64,000 nucleotides of DNA. Source: Cocos nucifera (Eukaryota > Streptophyta > Magnoliopsida > Arecales > Arecaceae). The translations under genes were made by a program, and so were the position numbers. This document shows positions 46,276 to 58,961 of the stretch, one piece after another. The notes under the pieces are model-generated. The model made no database searches and was not told the origin of the DNA. It saw only the letters and a program-made list of their open reading frames with translations. The DNA lies in the NCBI GenBank assembly GCA_006176705.1, contig QRFJ01000385.1, forward strand, positions 124,001 through 188,000, given 5' to 3'. Position 1 is the stretch's first letter. The number at the start of each line of letters is the position of its first letter.

Positions 46276-48529
46276 TGAAGAAAAAAACCTATGTTTTTCA
46301 GATCAGATTCATTCAGATCTGATTGGATCGGAAGGGATATTTCAAAAAATTTTTTCTCTAAAATTCTAATTAGATCTTAGACTCCTCAGATCTGATCTTA
46401 TTGATCAGATAATAAAAATAAAATAAAATTTAATTAATTATATCTTTATTTTGGATAATCCAATTACCCTATGATGATCCCCATGTTTGCCTGAGGTTCT
46501 GAATTTAGCCACGAAAGCGACCGACCTTTATCGGTATCCACTCGGACAAGATTTAGAGATCTTCTCCTTCTCAATCAATCCTCCAAAAATTAGATATGGA
46601 TCTAATCTTGAAGGTCTTCAAAACTCCTTTCGAAGAACTATCATTGTCTCTTGCAGCAGTGCTGTCTTTTTTCTTTCCTAACGCCCTTCACTTGCTTAAA
46701 TCGCACCTTATTCATGCTCGAAACCCCTTGGGCAAGGAGAGGAGAGAGAGGACTAGAAGGTTGCATGGAGAAGGAGGGAGAGAGGCTTTGTGGCATGGGT
46801 TAAAGGCAAAAGCATTAAAAACCTAGGCACAGATAGGGTTTATATAGATCCTGCTGCGCCATGCAGTGCCACATCATCCCGACCAATCATGGCCTTTTGA
46901 GCAATCAGATCTAAATCTAATTAGTGGGATGACATCATCTAATCCAATCAGATGAGAGACCCTCAAAAATCTTCATAAGGTAGTGCCAAGACTGGGTCAA
47001 ACAAGAGTTCTTGGCGCCACAAGGTTTAATCTCCTAAAGCAATCCTGGAGTCCCATCTATATGGGACTCCTTTATCCTCATGGAGCGCATGCCTTTCTAG
47101 GCATGCACCCTCTTCCTATCTACATTTAGCAGGGGGACAAGGCCTCGGGTACTCTTCTATAGGTGCACGACACATGGGCAAATATCCAAGTGTCTAGGGT
47201 CAACATTTGACCAATGTCCAGAAATAGAAATTAGCATGTGATCGAAAATGATAGGTGTTGTCTTAAATTTATCTCATAAATTAAAACAATCCTTTTCTGA
47301 TCTAGACTAGCTCTAGTTAGACCAAGTAAAGATTTCTGAGTGAGTCCAAATACATTTGGCTCAGTCGAGACAAGCTTTAATAATTATTAAAGGAGAATAT
47401 TAGGCTCAATTATGTGCTAGCACAATTTTCTTAAACCAAATTGAATCTTATTCAAATCAATTGAACTGGGTTAGTCCAATTGATCATATCCAGATACAAA
47501 CCCTTATTTGTGTGATCTAGTTAGATTCAGTTTCATATGGTAATAGGATATATCATGATCTCTATCATCGACATCATTGAAACACCTTCCGATGGATCAG
47601 AACTTTTCTGATTCAGATAACTGGTATGATCGATCATCCAAATCATTCTAATTGCTTCCAAAATTCATCAGTGACACCTAGCAGCATATGGTGGCAATCC
47701 ATCAGAAATGAAAGTAAACCTCTCAGTGCAGTTAACTATGTGATTAGGTTCCTCTATCTTGAGCTTCGATCGGATTAGGGTTAAGGTAATCTCGTCAAAC
47801 CTAATATCATCATATGAATATAATCATTCATTCAAGTCCATTGAAAACCCTAATAGAAACTCTTTCTATTATTTACTCTCCAGGCCATGGGCTTATGACT
47901 TGATTCTCCATGATCATTAGGGCTTATCCTCATCTACCGAGGTAAATAAATTCCCTATTGGTCAATCTAATTCTACAATGATATGCTATAGCCAACATAC
48001 ACCTCAGGAATTTCGAATGGCTAGGAGACAAGTTATGTGTGTAGTCAAACTATAACCCTCAAAGTAACTGTCGATGCACTTAGATCAAGAACCAGACACA
48101 CCACACTCGAGTCAGTCATTGACGAGAAGGTAGACTTCCTCATGATTGCTTGAGGTGGTCACGCTCAGTGCCCCATTATCTAACGATATTATTACTTCTC
48201 ACTCGATGTCTCTACACCGTAGACTCAAGACTCATCTATCTAAAGAATCGTTACACCAACCTTTCAGATCAATCACCATCCTCATGATGATCCTACGGTC
48301 GGAAGCATTTTATGAGTTAATAATGAAAATTCATGTCTTAAAATTTTAACTCTTGAAAATATGAACTATCATTACCATTAACTCATGGGATGTATCACAG
48401 ACACTTTCAAATACATACTGTGATAGAAAATAATCTATTTTATTATTTATAGTCAAAATTAAAATTTTGTCCTTAGAAATGTATTATAAGTGTCAGCTAA
48501 TCTGGCTTCTAAGACATACATATCTAACA
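46276..48529 (-). mobile_element. Copia A2 3' LTR
   Basis: 2254 bp in minus orientation, starting TGTTAGATATGTATG and ending TTCTTCA (minus). It is a diverged sister of the Copia A LTRs. TATA box TATATAAACC near 46837-46847 (minus). The polypurine tract AAGTGGGAGTT lies at 48530-48540. Confidence 0.85.
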
Positions 48530-48540
48530 AACTCCCACTT

Positions 48541-49680
48541 GACCTAAAGCCAATTGGCTACAAATCTACATTCCATCTTAAAAAGATGGGCTTCAATCTT
48601 TTGCTAGTCTAATGGCTTTGTAAGTGGGTTTGCCGCATTATCTGTGGAGTCGACTCTCTTGATCTCAACGTAGTCTTTCTCGAGGTAATCGTGGATGAGG
48701 TGGTATCGCCGCTCGATATGCTTGAATTTTTGGTGAGATCTTGACTCCTTAGCTAGGGCTATGGCACCATTATTATCGCAATACAGAGGAATGGCATTCG
48801 GTGGCATCACTCCGATCTCTGCAGTGAACTTCTTGTATCAAAATGCCTCCTTCGCAGCTTCTGATGTAGCGATGTACTCTTCTTCTATGATAGAATCTGC
48901 TATCATTGTCTGCTTGGAGCTCTTCCAACTGATAGCACCACCATTACACACAAATAGACTCCCAGATGTTGACTTTCGATCATCTATATCAGACATAAAA
49001 TCAAAGTCTGTATACCCCTGGACTTGGAGTTCTCCATTACCAAAAATCAACAACATATCCTTAGTTCTTCTCAAGTACTTAAGGATACATATCACAGAAG
49101 TCCAGTGTTCTTCACCTAAGTTCGACTGATATCTGCTCATGACACTCATAGCATTGGCTATATTAGGTCATGTACATAACATGGCATACATGAGGCTATC
49201 TATTATTGAGGCATAAGGAATCTTGCTCATACACTCAATCTCCTCTGGTGTGTTGGGACACATTTTCTTGGAAAGATGAATGCCATGTCTGAAGGGTACT
49301 AATCCCCTCTTAGAGTTTTTCATGCTAAACCTCTTTAGCACTTTCCTTATGTACATCTTTTGTGAAAGACCAAGCATCCTATTCGGTCTATCTCTATAGA
49401 CCACAATTCCTAGAATGAAGAATGCTTCTCCTAGGTCTTTTATGGAGAATTTTTTAGATAACCACATTTTAACCATGGTCAACATGGAAATATCATTTCC
49501 AATAAGGAGGATATCATCCATGTACAGTATGACGAAGATAATAGCACTTCCACTGACCTTTCTAAAAACACATGGTTCCTTTTCATTCTTGATGAAACAA
49601 AATAATTTGATCACATCATTAAAATGAGTATTCCAGTTTCGAGATGCTTGCTTAACTCCATATATGGACCTTTGCAGCTT
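48541..49680 (-). pseudogene. Copia A2 RT C-terminal half and RNase H
   Basis: On minus: the RT catalytic motif YMDDILLIGND at about 49530, then MKDLGEA-like IKDLGEAFFILGI, MLGLSQKMYIRKVLKRFSM and KIPYASIIDSLMYAMLCT. RNase H follows in nearly open frame with GYTDFDFMSDIDD (Asp), SIIEEEYIATSEAAKEA (Glu), PLYCDNNGAIALAKE (Asp) and HIERRYHLIHDYLEKDY. This is the only complete RNase H in the window. Single stops at 49160 and 48838 interrupt it. The RT N-terminal half lies beyond the inserted element at 54264. Confidence 0.88.
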
Positions 49681-50495
49681 TTTTTTTCCTACGACTGCTC
49701 GGAGCCACCGTCGTAGATCCGATCTCTTACATGAACCTGGGTGTTGATCCAGTAAACTAAAAAAGATGTAAGAAAGATGAGAGAAGCTAGGATTTTTGGC
49801 ATTGGAACTAGAGAGAAGAGAGAGTTAGGGAGAAAAGCTCAATTGTATTCTAATCTTATTGTAAAAGTTACAATATCCGAGTTTATATACCCTAGAGTTT
49901 CCACATGAATCCTAATAAATTCAAGCTCAAAAACTCCCCTAGGCTAACCTAACCCATACATGAATAAGCTTCCTTAAGACCTCTTGAACAAGGCCTTAAG
50001 ACCCCTAGGATCAACCCAGACCCTAGCCCAAAACAGACCCTCGCATAACTCTGCCCGTGCACTGAGCCTGCTCAGTCTCAACATTGAGTCGGCTAAGATT
50101 CACTGGGATGGCTCAATCTAAAACTGAGTCGGCCCAGTTCTGTGCTGTGCCACCAGTCCCAAATGCGTAGCTCTCTGTTTTGCCTATGCTCTAAGACTTA
50201 TCCGACCCAATTTTAGACCGAGCTGGCTAACTTGTAGAAAATCTTTTTTCTGCAGCTTTCAAGCTTCAGCTTTGGTTTCTTGCTCCATCATGTGTCCCAG
50301 GTCTTCGAAGCACCAACCAAGCCCCTTGAGGCCCTCAATACCTGAATCTCAAGCTCGTGAAGAGCTACATGCCACCTCCACCCTAGGACAACTCCTATCC
50401 TAGCCCTAGGACCATACCTATCCTAGCCTCTTCGAAGCCCTCACCCTGGCTCCGTCCATAGCCTCCTAAGGCTTGGGAGAACCACACCACCTATA
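49681..50495 (-). mobile_element. TR-GAG 3' LTR
   Basis: 815 bp; on minus it starts TATAGGTGGTGTGG after ACCAAGATGGAGAT and ends at a T/A-rich CGTAGGAAAAAAA, decayed from GTAGGAACAACA. TATA box near 49880-49890 (minus). Agreement with the 5' LTR is roughly 85-90% by eye. Confidence 0.75.
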
Positions 50496-51401
50496 ATCTC
50501 CATCTTGGTGTGCCCAAGCCTTGGCACACCTGGCAACATCCCCCTGCACGATCTTGCTGTCCCTACATGTCCTGATAGCCCCTCGTGCTCACCTTGCCAC
50601 TACCATTCTTCTTCAACTACTGAGTTCCCTTTAAGGGCCTTCAGAATGACTACCTCCACTGCTGATGTCCTTAGCTTATTTTTTTGCACCACCTTTGGAG
50701 TTGTAGGTATCCTTCTAGTTGGTAGCTGCATTACTTATTCTGAACTTTCCTGGAGATCATGCAACATTCCTTTACCGGCACTCACCGCATATTCTGATGC
50801 TCCACCTAACACTGTCCCCTAAGAGCCACACCTATCTTCCTGTACAATCCTCTCCACCTGAAACTATACAGCCCTGACACTAGTGTTGGGATATAGGTCC
50901 TCCCTCTGTACCCCTTTACTTTAAATCCATGTCACAGCTTCCACCACCGGTGAAGCCACCTCTGCCTAGTGCTCCACCTGGAGCTAAAGACCCCCTGATG
51001 CTGCAGAAGCTAATTCTATCTCCGAGTCCCTTGAGGCCAACCATCTAATGCTATAATACTGGGCCTGCTGTCGTACCTCAAACACCGTCACTGCCCCTTC
51101 GAACCCTCTGCACTCTGCAGACCGATCCGAAATCGTCTCAGATACACTGCACCCTATGGGCTTCTTCGAGACCACCAAGAGCTCATCCAACTCTTCACTA
51201 TCAGTAACTGAATTAATGTAATCTGAGCTTTCTCCTCCCTTGCACTTCTTCCAAAATGGACACTCCCGCTTAAACTGCCCTGCTTCTCCACACTTGAAGC
51301 ATCACTTGGACCCCTTGCTGCCCCTTTGTTCACCCTTATTCTTTCCTTTTTTGTTCTTCTCTAAAACCACAAAACTCTCCTGGAAGACCTCCCCCTTCGT
51401 C
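50126..51401. repeat. Copy 1 of gap-flanking duplication
   Basis: This 1276-bp block (gag 3' half, 3' region and part of the 3' LTR) is repeated at 51412-52686 with only a 1-bp indel that I could find. Both copies meet at the N gap. Confidence 0.95.
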
Positions 51402-51411
51402 NNNNNNNNNN
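51402..51411. other. Assembly gap of 10 N
   Basis: The gap is flanked by two almost identical 1.27-kb blocks, the pattern left when overlapping contig ends are joined in a scaffold without merging. Confidence 0.99.
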
Positions 51412-52686
51412 GAGTCGGCCCAGTTCTGTGCTGTGCCACCAGTCCCAAATGCGTAGCTCTCTGTTTTGCCTATGCTCTAAGACTTATCCGACCCAATTTT
51501 AGACCGAGCTGGCTAACTTGTAGAAAATCTTTTTTCTGCAGCTTTCAAGCTTCAGCTTTGGTTTCTTGCTCCATCATGTGTCCCAGGTCTTCGAAGCACC
51601 AACCAAGCCCCTTGAGGCCCTCAATACCTGAATCTCAAGCTCGTGAAGAGCTACATGCCACCTCCACCCTAGGACAACTCCTATCCTAGCCCTAGGACCA
51701 TACCTATCCTAGCCTCTTCGAAGCCCTCACCCTGGCTCCGTCCATAGCCTCCTAAGGCTTGGGAGAACCACACCACCTATAATCTCCATCTTGGTGTGCC
51801 CAAGCCTTGGCACACCTGGCAACATCCCCCTGCACGATCTTGCTGTCCCTACATGTCCTGATAGCCCCTCGTGCTCACCTTGCCACTACCATTCTTCTTC
51901 AACTACTGAGTTCCCTTTAAGGCCTTCAGAATGACTACCTCCACTGCTGATGTCCTTAGCTTATTTTTTTGCACCACCTTTGGAGTTGTAGGTATCCTTC
52001 TAGTTGGTAGCTGCATTACTTATTCTGAACTTTCCTGGAGATCATGCAACATTCCTTTACCGGCACTCACCGCATATTCTGATGCTCCACCTAACACTGT
52101 CCCCTAAGAGCCACACCTATCTTCCTGTACAATCCTCTCCACCTGAAACTATACAGCCCTGACACTAGTGTTGGGATATAGGTCCTCCCTCTGTACCCCT
52201 TTACTTTAAATCCATGTCACAGCTTCCACCACCGGTGAAGCCACCTCTGCCTAGTGCTCCACCTGGAGCTAAAGACCCCCTGATGCTGCAGAAGCTAATT
52301 CTATCTCCGAGTCCCTTGAGGCCAACCATCTAATGCTATAATACTGGGCCTGCTGTCGTACCTCAAACACCGTCACTGCCCCTTCGAACCCTCTGCACTC
52401 TGCAGACCGATCCGAAATCGTCTCAGATACACTGCACCCTATGGGCTTCTTCGAGACCACCAAGAGCTCATCCAACTCTTCACTATCAGTAACTGAATTA
52501 ATGTAATCTGAGCTTTCTCCTCCCTTGCACTTCTTCCAAAATGGACACTCCCGCTTAAACTGCCCTGCTTCTCCACACTTGAAGCATCACTTGGACCCCT
52601 TGCTGCCCCTTTGTTCACCCTTATTCTTTCCTTTTTTGTTCTTCTCTAAAACCACAAAACTCTCCTGGAAGACCTCCCCCTTCGTC
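51412..52686. repeat. Copy 2 of gap-flanking duplication
   Basis: Near-exact copy of 50126-51401. It continues to the right into the rest of gag, whereas copy 1 continues to the left into the rest of the LTR, so the two overlap rather than stand as a true tandem repeat. Confidence 0.95.
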
Positions 52687-53246
52687 ATCCATTCCCACTG
52701 CTCGTTGGACCTGAGCACTGATACGATCTTCTTGTACACTATTATCTCCTTACCATACAATAAAGTTGTCACTAACAAATCGAAGCACTCAGATAGCGAA
52801 CACAGCAATTATAAACTCTTATCCTCCTCTTCTAAATCCACCTCTATATTGAGCAAGTCCATGCTCATCCGGTAGAATCACTGAATATGCCCCACAACAT
52901 CCTTGCCCTCCTGCATCTGAAGGTTGTACAGTTGCTTCTTTAGCATCAACTTGTTGCACATGTTCTTCCTCATGTTCAACTATTGCAACCTGAACCATAA
53001 TTCGTTGGGTGTTCTCTCCTCCAATACACCATACAAAACATCATCCGCTAAACAAGCACCAATTTTTGCACATGCCCTTTTCTCCAAGTACACACACTCC
53101 TCGTTTGTCATCTTTCCTAGCCTATCGTCCAAGGACGAATCCAGCCTCATCTGAACCAACAGATCCTCCATCCTTACCATCTACATCTTGAAATTTTTCT
53201 TTCCATCAAACTTCTCTAATCCTACTTTCAACCTACTGTTCTCCAT
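52269..53246 (-). pseudogene. Gag of the TR-GAG element
   Basis: Gag starts at the ATG at 53246 (MENSRLKVGLEKFDG). The capsid part has DLLVQMRLDSSLDDRLGKM, ACLADDVLYGVLEERTPNEL and LLCSLSECFDLLVTTLLYGK. A lysine-rich linker leads to a zinc knuckle CFKCGEAGQFKREC in which the His ligand is Gln. Unusually, an acidic tail of about 85 residues follows the knuckle (SEELDELLVVSKKPIGCSVS; later ECRGFEGAVTVFEV) and ends ASGGL-stop at 52269. A few stops break the frame. Part of the gene appears a second time at 50984-51401 because of the assembly duplication. Confidence 0.8.
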
Positions 53247-53423
53247 GATCAATCCAAATAAATAACAAAAAAATAGGTAGATCTGAGAAATACCATAACT
53301 AGGGATGGTGGATAGCAGCCCTATGATCTCTTCCTTCCTCATAAAGCTTGGAGAAAGCCTTTTGATCTGAATCTCACTGCTGATCTCTACTAAAAATCGA
53401 TCATCTTCCTCCATCTTGTTCAA

Positions 53424-53441
53424 CCGAGCTCTGATACTAAT
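53424..53441 (-). other. TR-GAG primer binding site
   Basis: On minus, ATTAGTATCAGAGCTCGG follows the LTR end, a close match to the initiator-Met tRNA primer site TGGTATCAGAGCC used by most plant copia elements. Confidence 0.7.
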
Positions 53442-54263
53442 TGTTGTTCCTACAACTACTCGAAGCCATAACCATAGATTCAATCTCTTGTGTGAATCTG
53501 GATGTTAATCCAGCAAACTAAAAAAGATCTAAGAAAGATGAGAGAAGCTAGGGTTTTTGGCATTAGAACCAAAGAGAAGAGAGAAGAGAGAGTTATGGAG
53601 AAAAGTTCAATTGTTTTCCAACCTTATTGTAAAAGTTATAATATCTCGGTTTATATATTCTAGAGTTTCCACATGAATCCTAATAAACCCTAGCTCAAAA
53701 ACTCCCCTAGGCTAACCCAACCCATATATGAATTAGCCCCCTTAAGACCTCTTGAACCAGGCCTTAAGACCCTTAGGATCAACCTAGACCCTAGCCCAAA
53801 ATAGATCCTCGCATAACTCTACCCGTGCACTGAGCTGGCTCAATCTCAGCACTGAGTCGGCTAAGTTCCACAGGGTCGGCTCAGTCTGAAACTGAGCCAG
53901 CCCAGTTCTGTGCCATGCCAGCAGTCTCAAACGTGCAGCTCTCTATTTTGCTTGTGCTTTGAGACTTGGCCGACATAATTTTAGACTGAGCCAGCTAATC
54001 TATAGAAAATTCTTTCTTAGTAGCCTTCAAGCTCTAGCTTTGGTTCTTTGCTCCACCTTATGTCATAGGTCTCCAAAGCACCAACCAAGCCCCTTGAGGC
54101 CCTCAATACCTGAACCTCAAGCCCGTAAAGAGCAACATGCCACCTCCATCCAAGGATAACTCCTATCCTAGCCCTAGGACCACACCTATCCTAACCTCCC
54201 CGGAGCCCTCACCCTGGCTCTGTCTATGGCCTCCCAAGGCTTGGGAGCACCACACCACCTACA
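53442..54263 (-). mobile_element. TR-GAG 5' LTR
   Basis: 822 bp; on minus it starts TGTAGGTGGTGTGGTGC and ends GTAGGAACAACA. TATA box near 53651-53660 (minus). Beyond 54263 the Copia A2 RT sequence resumes at the same codons where it stopped at 49680. Confidence 0.78.
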
Positions 54264-55760
54264 GCTTGCATACTTTATGATCAGCATCACTGGATGTAAA
54301 ACCTAGCGATTGTTCCATATAAATATCTTCCTTAAGGTATCCATTTAAGAATGTCATTTTCACATCCATTTATCATTTTTCATAATCAAAATAGGCTACA
54401 ACAGCAAGCAATGTGCGGATAGATTTTAGCATGGCTACTAGCGAAAATGTATTCTAATAGTCAATGCCTTCATATTAACTATATCCTTTTGCCACTAATC
54501 TAGCTTTGAATGTCTCCATATTTCCATCTGCACCAATCTTTTTCTTGTAGATCCATTTACACCCAATAGGTACTCTACCTTCAAGTGGATCTATCAAGGT
54601 TCAGACTTGGTTTGAGTGCATCGAGTCAATTTCTAACTTCAATGTCTCTAATCATTTTTTGAAGTTGATATCCGATATCACCTCGTCATAGGTTTCGGGA
54701 TCATCACCATGAACCCCATTATCTATGAGGAATATTTTCTCTACTTTCTCTGAAATAGTACCTAAGTATCTCTCAGGAGGACAGAAAATCCTTTCCGATC
54801 TATGACGTGGAGGAGGTAGTGATTGTATTAGCTCAACCTGATTTGGTTCCATAGGGTCCTTAGCTCATTACTCTTGGGAGACTTTCTCCTCGAGCTTGAT
54901 CTGCTTTATAATGCCACCATCTTGAATAAACTATTTTTCAAGAAAGATGGTATGCCGACTCACAATCACATTGTGGTCTTCTGGAATGTAGAAATAATAT
55001 CTTAATGACTCTTTAGGATATCCTATGAATCAAACTCTAAAGAACATATAGTCTAACTTATCCGCTTGTTGTCTTTTAACATGAGCCAAACAATCTCAAA
55101 TTCTAAGATGACTCAGATTTGATTTCTTACCATGTCATATCTCATACGGTGTGGTAGGAATGGTTATAGAGAAAATCTTATTTGGTAAATATATAGTAGT
55201 TAAGAGACTATATCCCCAAAAAAATTAGAAAGGTCTGTGAAGCTCATCATGGATCAGACCATATCTAATAGGATCTGATTCCTCTATTCTGAAACCCCAT
55301 TGAGTTGAGGTGTTTCAAGTGGAGCCCATTGAGAGACTATGCCATATTGCTTGAGATAGTCCAATAATTTCTGACTAAGGTATTCACTTCCTCGATCTGA
55401 TCGAAGAACCTTAATGGATTTTTCAGTTTGCTTTTCCACTTCATATCTTAATTTCTTAAACTTTTCAAAAGCTTCAGACTTGTGTCTCATAAGATATACA
55501 TATCCATACCGAGATAAATCATTAGTAAAGATTATGAAGTAGACAAAGTTACCTCTAGTTGGTACATCAAATAGGCCGCACACATCAGTATGTACTAGGG
55601 CAAGTAGATCCTTGACCTTTTTCCCATGTTCTACAAAAGGGAGTTTAGTCATTTTGTCATGAAGACATGATTCATAAATTGGATATGACTCGAAAGTCAA
55701 CGAACTCCATAGCCCAATTTTCTCCAATTTTTTTAATCCTATCTTCTGCTATATGACCTA
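54264..55760 (-). pseudogene. Copia A2 RT N-terminal half and integrase
   Basis: On minus, the integrase is open over 147 residues (55727-55284): YESCLHDKMTKLPFVEHGK, LVHTDVCGLFDVPTRGNF, FTNDLSRYGYVYLMRHKSEA, VLRSDRGSEYLSQKLLDYL and GVSE, so the D-D-E catalytic residues are all visible. The C-terminal integrase and linker (55280-54860) are decayed. RT begins near 54650 and runs to 54264, with PPEG-like and IGCKWIYKKKIGADGN-like text and the first Asp region, before the TR-GAG insertion. Confidence 0.82.
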
Positions 55761-57090
55761 GCCTTAGGTGCCATAGATTCCTATCATTTTGACTATCCCT
55801 GGGTCATTTTGATTCCATGGCATTCATATTTTGCTCGATATTAAAGATAGATACATCAATATGTAACTAGTAGAGATTGTTAATAAGAAAATCACTTGCA
55901 ATTTTATTTCTTTCATAAAAAATATTACAATGGTTCTTAAGAAAACTAATTACATAGCCTTCTTATTCTAAACATAAAACAAAATCAAATTCCTGCTTGC
56001 AGCAGGCACATAATAACAATCCTTAAGTACTAAATCTAAGCCAGATTGTAGTCAAAGAGGATAGGTTACCACGACCACAGTAGCAACACTTACTCCATTT
56101 TCAATGCGTAGGATCATCTCACCATCCCTCAGCCTCCTGCTATCCTTAAGATCATGCATGAAAGTGCACAAATGAGCACTAGAACTAGAGTCAAGCACCA
56201 ATTTGGATGCAAAAGAAATCTTAAGGTTAGATTCAATATCGAGCATACCTCCAGAAGGACCTATCTCCTTCTTATTCTTCATGATGGTCAGGTATGTAGG
56301 ATAGTTCTACTTCTAATGGCCATCAGTATTACAATGAAAATACTTTTTCAGTGGCCTTTTCTTTAGCTCTACCTTCTTTTTCTTTCCATCTTTCACCTTC
56401 TGCTTTTTCACAAACTTTTTCTTCTTTCCAAAAAATTTTCTCTTGGAGGAAGTTCATTCCATAGCAAGTACTACGCCTTTAGAATCTTTCATAGAAAGCT
56501 CAGTAGTAACCAGCATATTCATAAGCTTGGCCAAAGTATTCTAAAGTTTATGCATATGGTAGTTCATGATGAACTATCCATATGCATCAGTCAAGGATTG
56601 CAGAATTATATCATTTTGTAAATCCTGATCTAACTTCACTTCGAGCTTCTCAAGCTCTTCCAAGTCCTTGATCATCATCAGATAATGATCTTGGACTGAC
56701 TGTCCATCACATAGTTTAGCCTTAAATAGTCATTTAGTGATTTGATATTTGGCTGCATGACTCTATTCACCAAACAACTCTTGTAGGTGAGCCAACATTT
56801 GGTGGACAATCTTAATATCTTCATGTTGGCACTAAAGCTCATCAGACATCGAGCCTAATATGTAGTATCTGACCTTATTATCTTCATCCATCCATTTGTC
56901 AAGAGACACTCTCTATTTAGTGGATGGACGAGCTGGTAAGATGGGGGATCCTGATATGATATAAAAGTCAACTTCTCAAAATCCAAAATAATTTTGAAGT
57001 TTTGGAGCCAATCCTTGTAATTGGATCCGATCAATCTATGGGTGTCCAAGATACGGGCTAGTGGGTTGGACGCAGATATTTTTCTTTTTT
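55761..57090 (-). pseudogene. Copia A2 gag and protease
   Basis: Gag runs from about 57085 with a decayed start (ATATCTGCGTCC in place of ATGTCTGCGTC); DTHRLIGSNYKDWLQNFKII is the first clear stretch. The zinc knuckle near 56340-56300 is broken (first Cys is Tyr, a stop follows). The protease reads LVLDSSSSAHLC, so the DSG active-site triplet has become DSS. Stops are frequent between 56000 and 55760. The gene cannot give a working polyprotein. Confidence 0.8.
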
Positions 57091-58961
57091 CTATAGAGAG
57101 TCAAAATTTCTAGTTAGATTTTGTAATTAAGACTTGACCAATTTATTTAGGAGTTTGATTTTTAAATAAATTAGCTTCCACTAATTTCTTGGATCTCTAC
57201 ACTCCCTCTGTAAGGATGCAAAAATCTCCATGATTACTAATTTTTAGTGGGTGGTGCAGTCCCACAAACTGACTCATCTCCTCACCTAATAGTTATTGGT
57301 GATGGGTTAGCCAATGAGTAAACAACTCTTGTCCAATGATTCTCTAATCATGGTGCACCCAAACTTGGTCTCTAATTCATAAATCTCACCATGTTCAGAA
57401 TATTGATCCACTCCTTGGTTAAGTCAGACTCATCATTTGCATAGATTAGATTCTTAATTGGATCTCTCACCATATCCAGAATATTGAGCCTAATCCATCC
57501 TCGAACCCATAGCATCCAATGCCTAATAAACATGGTTGCATCTTCCCAGTGCAATTGAACCACTATGACCAGCCGACAATAATCAACCCTAGAAAGGGTC
57601 TGCACATCTAAAATGATGGAAGACCTTAGACTTAGTCTTTTCTCAGGAAGATTTGATTTAGGTCTCTTTAAACTTAACTTGATATAGCCATAACCATTAT
57701 GATTAACCTAGTGGAATGGGTTAGCTCGGATTGTTAGCCATCTTAGATCAAGACTGGACCGACAAATATAGCCAGGTAAGTGAGATCGGTGGAAGGGATA
57801 TGCCATTAACTCAAGAAGAATGCATTCGAGTCGAGTAGCTCCTAATTAAAAATCAGTCGATCGTATCTGCCAAACTTACCTTAGACACCAAATTATTGAA
57901 CTAGAACCAGTCGGATTAGCCTACAATCTAAACTCTAACCACTGAACCTAATTAGGTCTTAACTTGATCGATCACTCATGTGATTTGATCTTGATCTAGA
58001 CTTAATCATATTATGCTAGTTAATTTAAGCACTCTTGATCCCACCTAACCAACTCTTGATTCGATTTAATCAATCGCTAGACCGAATTGAGCTACCCAAG
58101 TCCGAACCCAATTTTATGAATATATCTTAGATCTAAAAATTCTTAACTTTAGATCTAATATATTTCATAATCTTAATTCTTAGTTAAGTTTAGGATTCAT
58201 AAATAGAATATGTATATAAAATCCGAGAATTTTAGGATCTAGGGTTTTGTAGAAAATAATTTTTTTTTTTGATTAAGGACAAACGTGCAGCACCCCTGCA
58301 CACCATAAGAACATCCCATCGAATGGAAGAAGAGAAACTTTAAATTCCACTTCGTTCTTATGACTGAACGGCCAAGGGGCATGCCTTAATCAGAAACATG
58401 ATAAATCTATAAAACTAGTTAGATCTACATCATATATCACATATATAAAAATTGATCTAACTAAAAGCATATTTTGTATATATCTCATGTATCATATCAT
58501 GCATGTATTCAGATCTAAATTATCTCATAAATATTTAAGAAATAAGATTTAAATTTGATCATATCAAATTAAAATTTATTCTAGATAATTTTGTTGAACT
58601 ATTCTACAACTAATCTAAACATGCATTTATCATATTTGATATGAATAAATTAAATAAATTTATTTTCTATTTTTTATATCTAATTATAATATTTATAATA
58701 TCAAAAAATAGTAAATAAATAGATCTAAAAATTAAAATTAATTAAATTAAAATTATGATTATGCCAGACTATATATAGAATAATTCTATTCCTAGTCTAG
58801 TCATGCATCTCATACATCTTAGATCTAGATTATTTAATTTTTAATTTTTTAATTTTAGATCTAATCATATCTAATATGATATTTAAAATTATCTAATTAT
58901 TATATTAAAAATAAATTAAAATTAGATCTAATGAATTATGGAACCTAGCTCTGATAACAAT
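57091..58961 (-). other. Copia A2 5' leader with primer site and predicted intron
   Basis: Leader of about 1.87 kb. The primer site is TGTTATCAGAGCTAGG (58959-58944, minus). A donor AAG/GTAAGT at 57879 and an acceptor CTCTATAG at 57091, with CTAAC shortly before it, give a possible 789-nt intron ending just before gag. The small leader ORF is recognisable at 57605-57372. AT-rich text fills 58400-58940. Confidence 0.55.

Larger units (their letters stand above)
49681..54263 (-). mobile_element. TR-GAG-type gag-only copia element
   Basis: LTRs (49681-50495 and 53442-54263, minus) bracket a leader, one gag gene and about 0.5 kb of 3' text; there is no protease, integrase or RT. Target bases GCTT (possibly AGCTT) occur on both sides within Copia A2 RT. 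The block includes an artefactual 1.27-kb duplication around a gap; without it the element is about 3.3 kb. Gag-only elements flanked by LTRs are known in plants as TR-GAGs and depend on pol from others. Confidence 0.8.

Noticed and set aside
50126..52686. True tandem duplication of a gene segment
   Set aside because: The copies meet at an N gap and are far more alike than the LTR pair of the same element, so an assembly artefact is much more likely.
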